Shown: positions 32,576-43,302 of the stretch, piece after piece | Layout of the letters: every line of letters begins with the position of its first letter | Position numbering within the stretch: position 1 is the stretch's first letter | Notes under the pieces: model-generated | What the model was told of the DNA's origin: nothing | The model's input: the letters and a program-made list of their open reading frames with translations, nothing else | The model's database searches: none | Translations under genes and position numbers: made by a program | Origin: Phanerochaete sordida | Taxonomy: Eukaryota > Basidiomycota > Agaricomycetes > Polyporales > Phanerochaetaceae | NCBI GenBank assembly: GCA_019973155.2 | Contig: BPQB01000054.1 | Coordinates: forward strand, 1-64,000 | DNA length: 64,000 bases | Direction: 5' to 3'

Positions 32576-32689
32576 TCTTATTTGAACACTGCATTCCTAC
32601 CATAATACTTACAGACTTGACGTGCCCATAGCGCAACACATCGTATCACGTACATACATGCATCATTTATTATCCAACCGCACAGCACC

Positions 32690-33532
32690 TCATGCCGCCT
32701 TGATAAGCTTCCCACTCCTGTGCCACCACAGGTGCTCCTCAGGCTCGCCCTCCTTTCCCCAGACCTCCTTGCTCTGCCAGCAGTCCAGCTCCTCGAGCCA
32801 GATGTCGGTGGGGCGATCGAGACAGCAGCCGTCGAAGGCGCGCTTCCATATCGGCGTCCAGGCACGCTGCCACCAGGCGACGTCGGCGCGGCGGCTGAGG
32901 ACGTGTTCGTAGAAGAGCACCTCGCCGCCGGGCGCGAGGACCTGGTTGGTGAGCGCGCGCATTGTAGCCTTGGGGTCGGGCACGCCGCAGAGCGAGAGGA
33001 TAGAAACAATTGTGTTGACGGTGTGCGGACCGCCGAGCGCCGAGACGAGGAGGGCGATGTCCTCGGCGCCGTAGGGCACGATGAGGAGAGTGCCGTCGTC
33101 CTCCTTGAATCCCGCCTCGCCGGCAATGCGGCGGATTTCGGGATGCATGTTCGAGTTCGGCTCAAGGGCGACGTACTTTGTGACCTTGCTGTGGTCGAGG
33201 TACTGAGCGCTGTGTCCGTGCCCTGGAGCGGCGCCGACGGTGAGTTGGTGGGGCACAAAAGCCGCAAAGCGTGGGAGACACCAACCTGCGCCGACGTCGA
33301 GGACGACGCCGTATGCATTCGGAGTCATAAGAGAGCTCTTGATCTCGCGCGTGTCTTTGTCGATTCCTGCCCCGTACATCACCCAGACGTGGGACATGAA
33401 CTCTTTGGAGATGAGCGAGGGGTGGAGGAGGAGGGTCGGACGGCGGAGGATGGCTTTGATCGTAGGCCACAGCGCAACGCGCAGGCAGGCCTGCATATCG
33501 CCCAAGGGCGCGAGAGCAGCGCGAAGATGCAT
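32690..33532 (-). CDS. SAM-dependent methyltransferase (copy B)
   Basis: Two exons (33532-33286, 33222-32690) give 259 aa, the same exon lengths as copy A. The motifs are LDVGAGHGHSAQYLDH (motif I), YVALEPNSNMH (motif II), PYGAEDIALL and LAPGGEVLFYEHVL. The intron (63 nt) is a multiple of three without a stop, so the unspliced frame also stays open. The start at the ATG giving MHLRAALAPLGDM is preferred over an upstream in-frame ATG because copy A starts there. Substrate unknown; the copies differ mainly in the middle and C-terminal regions. Confidence 0.9.
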   Translation of the reverse strand: MHLRAALAPLGDMQACLRVALWPTIKAILRRPTLLLHPSLISKEFMSHVWVMYGAGIDKDTREIKSSLMTPNAYGVVLDVGAGWCLPRFAAFVPHQLTVGAAPGHGHSAQYLDHSKVTKYVALEPNSNMHPEIRRIAGEAGFKEDDGTLLIVPYGAEDIALLVSALGGPHTVNTIVSILSLCGVPDPKATMRALTNQVLAPGGEVLFYEHVLSRRADVAWWQRAWTPIWKRAFDGCCLDRPTDIWLEELDCWQSKEVWGKEGEPEEHLWWHRSGKLIKAA

Positions 33533-33953
33533 GGTCAGGAGATGGTGTGGTGGTGGGCAGGAAGAAGGGGGCAATTCCGAATGCACAGGCGCCTCCTGCG
33601 AAACAAGGTGTTCCGGGTCGCGTTTTAAGTCACGCGCGCAGGGACCCCGGATACAGGTACAGCAAGTTTCGGGGAACCGCGCAGCCTACGCACCCTGGAC
33701 CTCCCCACTTACTCGTCGTCGCAAGAACTCACATTGGCTCGTTGAAGGCAGGGTCTACAGAGGCGTAGTAGAGGGTTTTGGAATTAGGTGCGCGCCCCAC
33801 GTTATGGTGCTATACAGCTGGCTGAGTCTGCTCCGAATTCCAGGTTTCATTCGGATCGTGACAAGGATTCACGGAAGCCGCGGCAGTACAAGGAAGAAGG
33901 TGCGTTCCGTTGTGTGCCAGATTCCCTCTCCCGGTCTTAACCTGGCTGCAGAC
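33533..33953. other. Divergent promoter region (methyltransferase B / AUR1)
   Basis: About 420 bases. The left third matches the copy A promoter. The AUR1 reading frame stays open upstream of its chosen ATG, but that stretch lacks family similarity. Confidence 0.6.
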
Positions 33954-35264
33954 ATGGCCAGTCTGGGTCGAACGTTCAAGACGATATGGACAGCCTTCGT
34001 CGCCGCTGTAGGCCGGATGGACAAGTCGCTCTCTCCGTACGACACCATCCAGAAGTTCCGGAAGCATAATTGGGTCCTTACAGACTCAATATATCTCTTT
34101 GAGATCTTCCTTGCGACGTTCTGGATATCCATTATGCAGGAACCGGGTTTCCCGCTCAAGCTGCTCCTGCCGACCATCTACTCAATCCTCATCCTTGTCC
34201 CTTTCACGTCCCAATTCTTCCTTCCCGGCACACCGATTCTCCTTTGGGTCTTGTCGTGGTACAGCAACCGCTTCATTCCCTCCGACTATCGCCCCGGAAT
34301 CTCGGTTGTCCTCCTGCCTACGCTGGAGTCCGTTCTCTATGGTGCAAACATCTCGGACATTCTCACGCGCTTCACACACCCTATACTCGACATCATTGCC
34401 TGGATACCATACGGAGTTGGACATTACTCCATCCCGTTCGTTGTGGCTGCCTTCTTGTGGCTCTTCCGGCCGAAGGAAGCGCTCCACGAATGGGGTCGTA
34501 TCTTCGGCTACATGAACCTCGTCGGAGTACTCGTCCAGATCTTCTTCCCCTGTGCGCCACCATGGTATGAAATCATCCACGGTTTGACCCCGGCGAACTA
34601 CGGTATGCCAGGCTCGCCCGGCGGTCTACTGCGCATCGACAAGCTGTTTGGTGCGAACGGCTACAACACGGCGTTCACCAACTCCCCGCTCGTCTTCGGC
34701 GCGTTCCCGTCATTGCACTCAGCATGTGCATGCCTCGAAGCACTCTTCATCTCTCACTTCTTCCCCTGGACAACACGTTACGTATGGGCATACGCGGGCA
34801 TCCTATTCTGGTCGACGATGTACATGACGCACCACTACCTGATCGATGTTGTCGGTGGGTCGTGTCTTGCCGTCGCGTTCTTCTACCTGCTGCTCCCCGA
34901 CGAGCTCAAGGGCGCCGCCGCGACCGCGCCGCCCGGCGGGCTGAACGCACGGCGGAGCAAGTACGAGATCTACGACATCGCGGAGAGCGAGCGGTCGCGC
35001 GCGGGGCGTGGCGACGCGTACGACTTCGAAGACCTCGACGAGCGCGAGAGCGACGAGGAGATGGACATCACGTACCGCTCGCCCGTGCCGGCAGCGCCAG
35101 GGTCCGCGACGCCGCTCGTGCGCCAGGGCAGCGCGCAGCCGAAGAAGAGCCACAAGCACACGGCGAGCATCGCGAGCCTCATCCGGGCAGAGGAGCGGGG
35201 CGAGGAGGGCTGGAGTCCGATCGGAGGCACGTTCAACATCCCGCCGACACCGACGCCGAGGTGA
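33954..35264 (+). CDS. AUR1: Inositol phosphorylceramide synthase catalytic subunit
   Basis: A single exon of 436 aa. AUR1 transfers phosphoinositol from phosphatidylinositol to ceramide in the Golgi and is the target of aureobasidin A. About seven hydrophobic helices are visible. The family motifs are FTNSPLVFGAFPSLHSACA (C2 with the first catalytic His) and YMTHHYLIDVVGG (C3 with His and Asp), as in PAP2-type phosphotransferases. The C-terminal tail of about 120 residues is charged (DFEDLDERESDEEMD) and ends in a Pro/Thr run, longer than in yeast. The ATG before ASLGRTFKTIW fits fungal AUR1 starts; upstream in-frame ATGs would add a region without similarity. Confidence 0.95.
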   Translation: MASLGRTFKTIWTAFVAAVGRMDKSLSPYDTIQKFRKHNWVLTDSIYLFEIFLATFWISIMQEPGFPLKLLLPTIYSILILVPFTSQFFLPGTPILLWVLSWYSNRFIPSDYRPGISVVLLPTLESVLYGANISDILTRFTHPILDIIAWIPYGVGHYSIPFVVAAFLWLFRPKEALHEWGRIFGYMNLVGVLVQIFFPCAPPWYEIIHGLTPANYGMPGSPGGLLRIDKLFGANGYNTAFTNSPLVFGAFPSLHSACACLEALFISHFFPWTTRYVWAYAGILFWSTMYMTHHYLIDVVGGSCLAVAFFYLLLPDELKGAAATAPPGGLNARRSKYEIYDIAESERSRAGRGDAYDFEDLDERESDEEMDITYRSPVPAAPGSATPLVRQGSAQPKKSHKHTASIASLIRAEERGEEGWSPIGGTFNIPPTPTPR

Positions 35265-36794
35265 TGGATGTACTCGTTCGGGGAGGTATCTTATTGGATG
35301 TATCTTGGGGAAGCGTTCTCTAAGGCGTATACCCACATCTTGTCTTTTGCGAAGCACGCTGGCCTGAGGCCGAGTACGATAGACCGACCGATGTAATGTA
35401 CCATCGCATGAATTATCCCACGCATACAGTGACACGTCTATGCCACTATAGCCCACCTCGTAAGGTGTCATCCAGTGTCATCCATGAGCCATTGCAAACT
35501 CAACATGGTCCTCGACGCCTTGTATGATTGACAATGCGGTGTTCGAAGATAAAGATACGCCAGCTCTCGGTGCGAAAAGTAGGACAGCCTGACGGGCTTT
35601 GACGTCCTCCGCCTCGCCGGCTGGGGTGTCAACGATGCTGTCCTGCGGCTGCCGAGTCGGTGCCATGATGATACAGGTACGTACGGCGCATGTGTGCTCG
35701 CTGGCTCCGGCATGGTACACTCCGTTCATTAAGCAGAAAATTCTATGCTTCAACAGTTCGTCATGCTCGCACGTTCGCGACGTCCGCATGCTGCGCGCGC
35801 GTTCCCGACTCCCGGCGATGAGGAGCAGTGGCACGTACCGCGTACTGTACTGTCGAATCCCAAAGAAGAGTCAACTGCGATGTCTTTCACAGCGCGCAAA
35901 ATTTGCAACATTGCCACGCGTTGTCAACCAGTGTGGCCAGTGTGGCCACAAGCCTCACTCGAGATGCTTTGTCGCAGTGGTAAGCTGGCTTTGACCGTTG
36001 CTGATGCAATCCAAGGCGCACTGAAACGCCTACAAAGGTGGCACACGCCTACCTGACGTGGCGTTTAATATCGCAGAATACCCTCTGGCAGGCTGGAGCA
36101 CTGGTCCGCCCTTGAGCTTGTCCGCTGGGCTCTGGCGTACGACAAAAGGCATACTTAGCCCCGATTGAGCCTCTCACCCTGAAACTGGACGTTGACCTCT
36201 TGGCCCTCCAAGGCTGTGTCTGAACATGGCTCCGCACGATCGAGTTCAGAGTGTCCTCTTGTGTCGAATCTTGTGCAAATCGCGGCCTTCTGCGTTGTAC
36301 GGCGGCGCCGCCCAGCGTTAAGCGCTCCCTGTTTTCTGCGGGTGGTGCGGTTCAAACTCGAACATCCATGATCCATCATGCATCATCGTCGCTGATACCA
36401 CAGCCTCGCCTGCGATATTTCTGTCACAAAAATCAACCAAACGAGATGGATACGACGATAAACGGCGAAGTTACCTGGCCCGCTTACGCTGTATTGTTCC
36501 GCTTCTCACGACAATAGGCGTGCGGAGCGGAGAACAATGTCAGCCTCAAATTTGACGAAAGATGATGTCAAAACCGGAGCTCTTCCTGCTGATTGGGTTT
36601 GACCTTTATGCGTATATAAACCGCGCTCTTTGGTCCAGCAACCACCTTGTGCCCTGTGGCCTTCCTTTGCCTGCACTCCCCATAAAGCCCCGCCTCGAGA
36701 GAGCCCTCCTTCCCTCACCAACACCTTCCTTTCAGCCTCGACATCGACTCTAGAAGGGTCTCGCATTCTTTTAGCTCTCTCAGACGAATCCACA
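35265..36794. other. Intergenic region
   Basis: About 1.5 kb between AUR1 and AA9-3. Frames up to 131 codons on both strands carry no domain or codon pattern I trust. The AA9-3 TATA box lies near the right end. Confidence 0.55.
36613..36620 (+). promoter_or_regulatory. TATA box of AA9-3
   Basis: TATATAAA about 175 bp before the ATG, preceding a pyrimidine-rich leader. Confidence 0.6.
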
Positions 36795-37942
36795 ATGAAG
36801 TCGTTCACGCTCGCCGCCTTCGCGACCGCTCTCGCGCTCGTCCCCTACGCTGCCGCCCACGGCTCAGTCGCCAAGATTACCATCGACGGCAAGGACTACG
36901 CGGGTCCTGGAGTCGGCAAAGGTGCCCTGAGTGAGTCTTCCGTTCCTGTCTCATCACGGAAGTTGGGCCTGACCGAGCACGCACAGAGGGCAGCCCCATC
37001 CGCGCCATAAGCGAGGTCGACCCTGTCAAGGGCGCGACCAACCCGAACCTTGCTTGTGGCCAGAGCGCCGCCCTGGCAGACACGACCGTGCCCGCGAACT
37101 CTGGCAGCACGGTCGAGCTGCACTGGGTTAACGGCAACGGTGGACCGGTGCGTGCTACGGCCCTTTCATCCTCCTCTCGTCCTGATTTTCCCTCCAGTGG
37201 CCCCACGACCGTGGCCCGATCATCAACTACATGGCTTCTTGCGGCAGCGACGACTGCTCCACGTTCGACGCTTCCCAGGCCAAGTGGTTCAAGATCGAAG
37301 AGTCCGGCATACAGTCCGACGGCACCTGGGAACAGGCCAAGCTCATGACCGGCGCGCCGTTCACCCTCACGCTCCCCCAGAACCTCGCGCCCGGCGGCTA
37401 CCTCCTCCGTCACGAGATCATCTCCCTCCAGCTCGCCATGTCCTCCGGCGGCTACGAGTCGTACCCGTCCTGCAGCCAGCTCAACATCGGCGGCAGTGGT
37501 ACCGGCAAGCCTGACGCGACCGTCAGCTTCCCCGGTGCCTACACGGACACCGACCCCGGCCTCCTCGTCGACGTACGTCTCGGCTGTGCTCCATCCGCTT
37601 CTGATGCTGATCATGTCTCACCCTCAGGTCTACGATCTCGATGGCAAGCCCTACACCTTCCCCGGTGGCCCCGTCTCGAACCTTGCGTCGCTCTCCGCGG
37701 ACGGCATGAGCGCGGCCTCGGGTGGCAACAACTCCTCCCCCGGCGGTGCCGCTGTGTCCTCCGCCGCGCCCTCGTCTTCGTCTCCCGCTGCCGCGGCGCC
37801 TTCCGCGCCCTCGGCGGCTGCACCTTCCGCAAGTGTTTCTGTCGCGTCTGCGCCCGCGGCTGCGTCGTCGCCCGCGTCAACCAAGACGTGCTCGAAGAAG
37901 AAGCGCATGGCGAAGCGCCACATCCGCCACGCGTCGCATTAA
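36795..37942 (+). CDS. AA9 lytic polysaccharide monooxygenase without CBM1 (AA9-3)
   Basis: Four exons (36795-36930, 36987-37147, 37198-37572, 37628-37942) give 328 aa. The signal peptide ends at YAAA, before His1 of HGSVAKITIDG. The second copper His is in GPWPHDRGPIINYMASCG. The region before the axial Tyr reads YESYPSCSQ, so the Gln that usually lies two residues before this Tyr seems to be Glu. There is no CBM1; instead a long Ser/Ala/Pro-rich linker leads to a basic Cys-containing tail (TCSKKKRMAKRHIRH), as in several fungal AA9 proteins. Secreted; probably acts on cellulose or hemicellulose. It is not a close relative of AA9-1/2: intron positions and sequence differ. Confidence 0.92.
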
Positions 37943-40434
37943 GCGGCGCGCGGCCTTCCACCTCTCCCTCTCCCTCTCTCCGTGTACGACTTCCCGGCTA
38001 TCTATTGCGCATGTCGCGCGGCACACTCGCACTGCGTGCGAGCGAGGCCTCCTGGCGGGCTGTGCCCTGTACTGAACGGCTCCAACGACCCTCTGTCACG
38101 CTGTGCCTGCATTGTTGTACTCGTTATGGCTGTCTCGCTGTACATTACTCGCTCGTTGTTCATTATTATACACTGCCGCGTGCGGCATTATCATGGAACC
38201 TGAGGTCTTCTGAGTTTCGTTCATTGTCCTGGCCTGCAAACTGGTTCCTCGAGAAGCACACAATAGAACGTAGGAAGTTTCATCTCGCATGGCCACAAGG
38301 CAGTGTGCCTGGCTCCTCGGCGCGGTCCGCCGCGGCTAGCGAGTTGCTCGATGACGCGCGGTCGCATCGTCTTTCTCCGCAACCCTCATCCATGTCCACG
38401 CTGATCTCGGTCGAAGTCCGCAGAGACTCTGTGGTTACATGGCGTACAAACCCCGTAGTTGACTTTCACCTGGGACCGACCCCGCAGTGAGCTCGTCGTC
38501 ACGGTGCCGCGCTCGGAGACGCCGAGCTGTGGGAGGTATCGACCTCCGGAACATCGCCAGATCGCAGTGCGACACAGCTTGACATCTCTCGTAGTGCCAC
38601 TCGGCAGAGAGCGAGATCGTGGTGCGTACATTTGGACGTTCCGTTCCCCTAGATGCTCGCGAGATGAGGCCTGACTCGAGAGGCACCACGCTACGAACTG
38701 GTCTTCTTTCGCCCGTGCGATGGGACGTCGGCATCTTTGACCTTACCTTAGGCTTGTTCACCGTCACTGGTATGACTACAGCTCTCGTCACTTCGTGACA
38801 GCGTCGGGCAACGAGCAGTGATCTGCAGAATGCAGGTAAGTGCACTGCTGTCCAGGCGCGACCGGAGATGTTGAACAAGTTGCGAAGATGCGCGGTGCGC
38901 TACATCTGCGGTTGGCCAGCACCGAGCTGCTGGCCGCAGTGTAGCTTGACACGTTCCAGAGCGTCATGAAGGCAATTGTAATGCAGCTTGCTGCGGCGGG
39001 ACGGTCTGTTCATGACGCTCAAGGCTATACTACAATGAGGTCTCGAAGATGGGCAGCTCGTACGTCGACGCTCGTCTACGGTCTCTGGCAATGTAGAAGT
39101 CCCCAATATGCAAATGGTCTTGCAGCCTCCAGCGTATTCCGGCCAGCGAGGCTTCCGGACGTTAATGACGCCAAGGGAGGCCAGGATCAAGAACAGCCTC
39201 GCCACATCTATCTCCACGGTTCCGAGGCCGCAGCGCGACGCTTTGTCCACGCCAACCAGCAGGTCTGCGCTCCGTTCCGGTCAGATATCTGGATCTGAGT
39301 CAATGTACAGCACCATCCGGGCTGCATGCGGCAAATACGATGGTAAGCATATTCAAAATCAGGTCTATCCTGATATACGCCGCTGTCATCTAAAAAATTT
39401 TGTAGATCGCATGCGGACAGATTGTAGTACATCAGGCGTCGCCGTAGGGCCGCGGTATGCGCTGCAGCAACACGGAGCATTTTTGGGAATCATTGTCCTT
39501 GCATAACGGATCGACTATGCGCAAGATCGCAGCTCACTTACCGTGCAATGCAACAACACCGGCGCTGCCACATTATTCCTCTAACGTCAGCAGGTCGCAC
39601 AATCACATACGGTCCCCCGTGAGAGATACCCGGCATCTCAGGCCTCGGTACGTGACTAGGGTATTGTCGTTGATATGGGATATGTACAAACGCTGATCAT
39701 GATATTCCTCTCCATCCAGATATACCGCTGCCAATGACATAGCTGCCGGTGAGAAGCGGCCACTCGGAGTCAGCGCATGTCGGTGTCAAGTGGTACGGAG
39801 TTCGCATAAGCCGCGACCTCCAGCGACTGCCTGAGGGGACACTAGGAAACCTATTATACGCACATCGCCACTCCGACCGACCGTGATGCAGCATCGTTTC
39901 TCGGTGTCCGTACTTTCTGCGATGGTTCCTACGCCTATCCTTGTGTGGTACGCCGTTGAATCAGCCTGCATACCTATCACATCTGGAATGCCCTTTTTTC
40001 AAGAAGAACCCCACCGTGTATATCGGCGAACGAAAGTGTTGCGCTCCTCGGAGCGGAGACACCGCGGAGCTGATGCAGAACTTCTGTGGGCCGTAGTGGG
40101 TGGACCAGAGCCAGACTTCTATCGCGACCGCGCGGGCGCGCCGCCGGACAACCTAGATTTCTGTGTGTCGGTGTTTCGGTGGGTATGCACGGTACGTGGT
40201 GATGCCAGTGGGTGGTGCGGCTTCGCAAGAATGTAGCAGCTGCGGATGCTGGTCCTCAGTGCCAGCATCGAGAGTCTCGAAAGGTATAAAAGCTGGCAAA
40301 TGCGACGAAAGACAGCAGAACCGACCCTCTCTCCCAGACGACAGGTCAGCGTATCCCACAGCCAGCCCGCCAGCTTTCTACTCACCCAGCCTCGCAGATA
40401 CCAGAACTACTCCCGCACTACCCTAGTCACCGAC
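37943..40434. other. Long intergenic region, possibly with decayed sequence
   Basis: About 2.5 kb without a gene I can support. Minus-strand frames at 38.9-39.5 kb include hydrophobic stretches (DVARLFLILASLGVI) but no motif and no consistent exon chain; a decayed membrane-protein gene is possible. The right end carries the TATA box of the small Cys protein gene. Confidence 0.5.
40285..40291 (+). promoter_or_regulatory. TATA box of small Cys-rich protein gene 1
   Basis: TATAAAA in the context GGTATAAAAGC, about 145 bp before the ATG at 40435. It supports a real promoter for this very short gene. Confidence 0.6.
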
Positions 40435-40610
40435 ATGTGTGCCGTCAACGCTGCTAACCCCGTCGACTCGGTGCGTGGCCTCCCCATCCCTGTACAAAAT
40501 ATTCAAACCTAACAAACCGCTTACCACAGATGTCGACCACGCACAACCTCTGCCCTCGCTGCGGAAAGCACATTGGGATTAACGGCCATTGCCTCTGCCC
40601 GCCCAAGTAA
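40435..40610 (+). CDS. Tiny Cys-rich protein, member 1 of an unrecognised family
   Basis: Two exons (40435-40470, 40530-40610) give 38 aa. Exon 2 encodes MSTTHNLCPRCGKHIG, then NGHCLC and a PPK end: two Cys pairs (C-x2-C and C-x-C) separated by nine residues, like a minimal zinc ribbon. A second gene at 59033-59256 (minus) has the same exon 2 length (81 nt), the same MST start at the exon boundary and the same C/H positions, which makes chance unlikely. Because exon 2 begins with ATG, translation could start there and yield 26 aa, with exon 1 as leader. There is no signal peptide. Function unknown; zinc binding is inferred. Confidence 0.65.
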
Positions 40611-41088
40611 ACGGCTTCGCCGATAGAAAAGAGGGACCTGTCCGCCGCTGCTTCTGTACTAGTAGCGTACCAACGGCCATGCTATCGAGCCGTCACCGGA
40701 CGGGAATTCTCCAATACAACTGTGAAGTAAAAGCCTCGCATGGAACTCGCATGATTGCCAATGTCTGGACGCCACATAGACGACGTTGAGGTGCACCTGC
40801 CCACCTGTCGTGATAAATACCTGGTGTCTGAAGACCATGTCGCCGCAAATTCAGAGACTACCCGCCAAGCCCTGGACTAGAATGCATCTAATTACTTCCA
40901 CCATTAGCTAGGGGTATAAGTACAGCTGTCCTGCGCACGCAACCGTACGCACGCTCTACATCGTAATCTAGATATACATAAATATGACAACAGTTCCTGT
41001 CCTGCGACGGCGCAGGCCTTATGCAAGGTCTATAGTACTTTGATGGACATGTCCAACGGAAAGGGGCGCGAGCCAACGCTGGCTGCCT
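40611..41088. other. Convergent spacer between the small Cys gene and ERG1
   Basis: About 480 bases between two 3' ends. I see nothing in it. Confidence 0.65.
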
Positions 41089-42666
41089 TCACCGCACCTC
41101 GGTCAACATGAGCGGCACGAAGACGACGCAGGCCGTCCAGAACTGTGCAGAAATCAGCATCACGTGGAGAAGCGAATGAAGTAGGTACATACCACTTGAA
41201 TGCTCTTGATGAACAGGAACGGGTACGCGTCGATGCCAGGCACGACGCGCGTGGGCTTGCCGTCGGCACCGATGACCGTATGCGGGTGCGTGAAGAGGAC
41301 CCAGATGGAGTAGAACGCAACCGAGAAGAAGTGCCAGAAAAGCACGGCAGGCGAAGCGATGACACTAGCAGAATGTCAGCCAAGGCGAGGTAAAGTTGAA
41401 GGTCGGACGTACCCCGACAGCAGCGAGACGGGGCCGTTGATGCACTCGCCACCGCGCTCGAAGTACTTGAAGCAGCCTACGCGCAGGACCTCCAAGCACT
41501 CGTCTGGGAACGGAGGTCAGCATGCGTCAGGGCGGAACGCGGAGGCTGGACGTACCGTCAGCTCCGAATAGATCGTAGAGCGCCACGCTCAGGATGTTCA
41601 CCGTCGACGCGAGCGCCTTCCGCTGCCAGTGCCAGCGATGCAGGAGGTCGGACATTTCCTTCCAGTTCGACAGATCGTGCACATTCGCCAGATGGTCGCG
41701 GAGGATGACGACGTCGTTGAACGCGCACATCATGCCACCGCCGGTGAGCGGATGGCGCATGTTCCACGAATCGCCCAGGAGGAGCACGCCTTCCTTGGAG
41801 TGCCGGCCGCCCTGCTCGGTCGGCGGGAGGAACGAGTTCGGCATGCGACGCAGGCGGTCGTTCTCGAGGGCCTTCTGGACAGGGATGTGCAAAGCGGAGG
41901 GGAGTGCGGGGAGGACGTTGTCGAGGATGTGGGCCTTCAGGTCGCTCGGGAGCGGCGCCTTGACGTCGACGAGCATGCGTGTGTCGTGGGTGCCAATCTG
42001 ATAGAGGAGGACCGGACCAGAATCCTTCACGAGCACGACAGTGCCGTGCTTCTCGATAGGCAGTGTCGCGTCCTCCAGGACCGCGCCGACGAAGTGGCTT
42101 TTCGTGTCAGGCTTGCGTGCCGCGCCGCCCATGACGGTCGTGCGGAAGTTGGAGAAGCAACCGTCCGCGATGACCGTGAGGTCCGCGAGGAAGGCCTCCT
42201 TTTCGACTGCGCCTTCTTCTTTACGCGTCGCGCGCACGCCGAGCACGCGCCCGGTGACTGGGCACTCCACCAGCTCGGACACGGTCGCCTCCACGACCTC
42301 GACGCCGCGTGCGACCTTGGCCTTCGCCCGGAGAGCCTGGATGAAGCGACCGTGGTGGAAGCTGCGTCCGGTACGTCCTTCAGGGTAGGGAATGTGCACG
42401 GGCTTACCGTCGAGCACGACACAGTAGCCGTGCACGGGTATCGCGTCTATGCCGTCCACACAGCTCTCCAGCCCCAGCTTCTCCAGCGCAGCGAGTCCTC
42501 CGGGCTGCAGGAGCTCGCCCACGATGCGATCAGGTTCCGCGAGAGAACGTTCGAGGAGACATATGCGGAGGGGCTCGTCGCGGGGTATCGTCGAGAGGGC
42601 GTGAGCCAGCGCAGAACCTGCAACGCCGGCGCCGACGATGACTATGTCGTAGTGGGCGGACTCCAT
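41089..42666 (-). CDS. ERG1: Squalene monooxygenase (squalene epoxidase)
   Basis: Four exons (42666-41556, 41503-41413, 41364-41193, 41142-41089) give 475 aa. The enzyme uses FAD, NADPH and O2 to make 2,3-oxidosqualene, a committed step of ergosterol synthesis and the target of allylamines. Visible are the FAD-binding GAGVAGSALAHAL, the ERxxxEPDRIVGELLQPGG block, the DG motif (TVIADGCFSNFR) and GDSWNMRHPLTGGGM with the second FAD contact. The C-terminal hydrophobic helices (VLFWHFFSVAFYSIWVLF and FWTACVVFVPLML) anchor it to the ER or lipid droplets. The start is the ATG before ESAHYDIVIVGAGVAG. Length fits fungal Erg1. Confidence 0.96.
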
Positions 42667-43302
42667 GCTGATGTCTCCGGCGTGTTGAAGCACCTTTTGA
42701 ACGCTGTGTGCGCACGTCTGGACGCTGCCTGGCGTTGCTCTCGAGCTGTCGACGCTGGTCGAGACTTGCTGGCGAGACAGATGCTGGATGAGAATTCGAC
42801 GAGACGTAGTACGATTTCGCTAATTAATTCTGGAAGAGCGCGTTGCCATATGTGGACGTCTTTGGGTTAGGGGTTGAGCGCATCAATCCGTATTGGGAGA
42901 AACGGCGGGGGAGCCTTGTCGGGATCCAGGAGGATCGCCGTCCTACCTGCTTAGACTTGATCACTCACCTTGGCAGCATCGGGGCCACATTCAAGAGCTC
43001 GCTCGACAACTCTTTTCCGACATGTCTCTCATAGATAGGAAAGTGAGCTACGCACCCACGACGCGGCGGTCCGCATCTCCCTTTCCAAGCATCACCGGAT
43101 GGTCACAAGGGCGTCCGACGAGCGTGGTTCGATGATAGGCAGGGAAGCCTCGGTTGACCCATTTTCTCCGCATATAATGGCTGTGATTGCTTTGCGGTCG
43201 ACCGGCAACCCCACGTCGACGGAGAGCACAGGTGAGTTCTCGCAAGGCTCTGCGCGTCCTCCTCATAATCCAATCCGGAGGTTTCCCAGGTATTGCGCCC
43301 CC
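42667..43302. other. Divergent promoter region (ERG1 / MFS-1)
   Basis: About 640 bases. The frame upstream of MFS-1 is open but lacks similarity to MFS-2, so I leave it as 5' flank. Confidence 0.6.

Noticed and set aside
22367..33532. Possible secondary-metabolite cluster (P450, cyclodeaminase-family enzyme, methyltransferases, transporters)
   Set aside because: No core enzyme (PKS, NRPS, terpene synthase, DMATS) is present, the genes lie among housekeeping genes, and the methyltransferases are simple duplicates.
33240..33953. N-terminal extension of AUR1 within the long open frame
   Set aside because: The extension overlaps the methyltransferase gene on the other strand and its translation has no AUR1 similarity; the ATG at 33954 fits the family.
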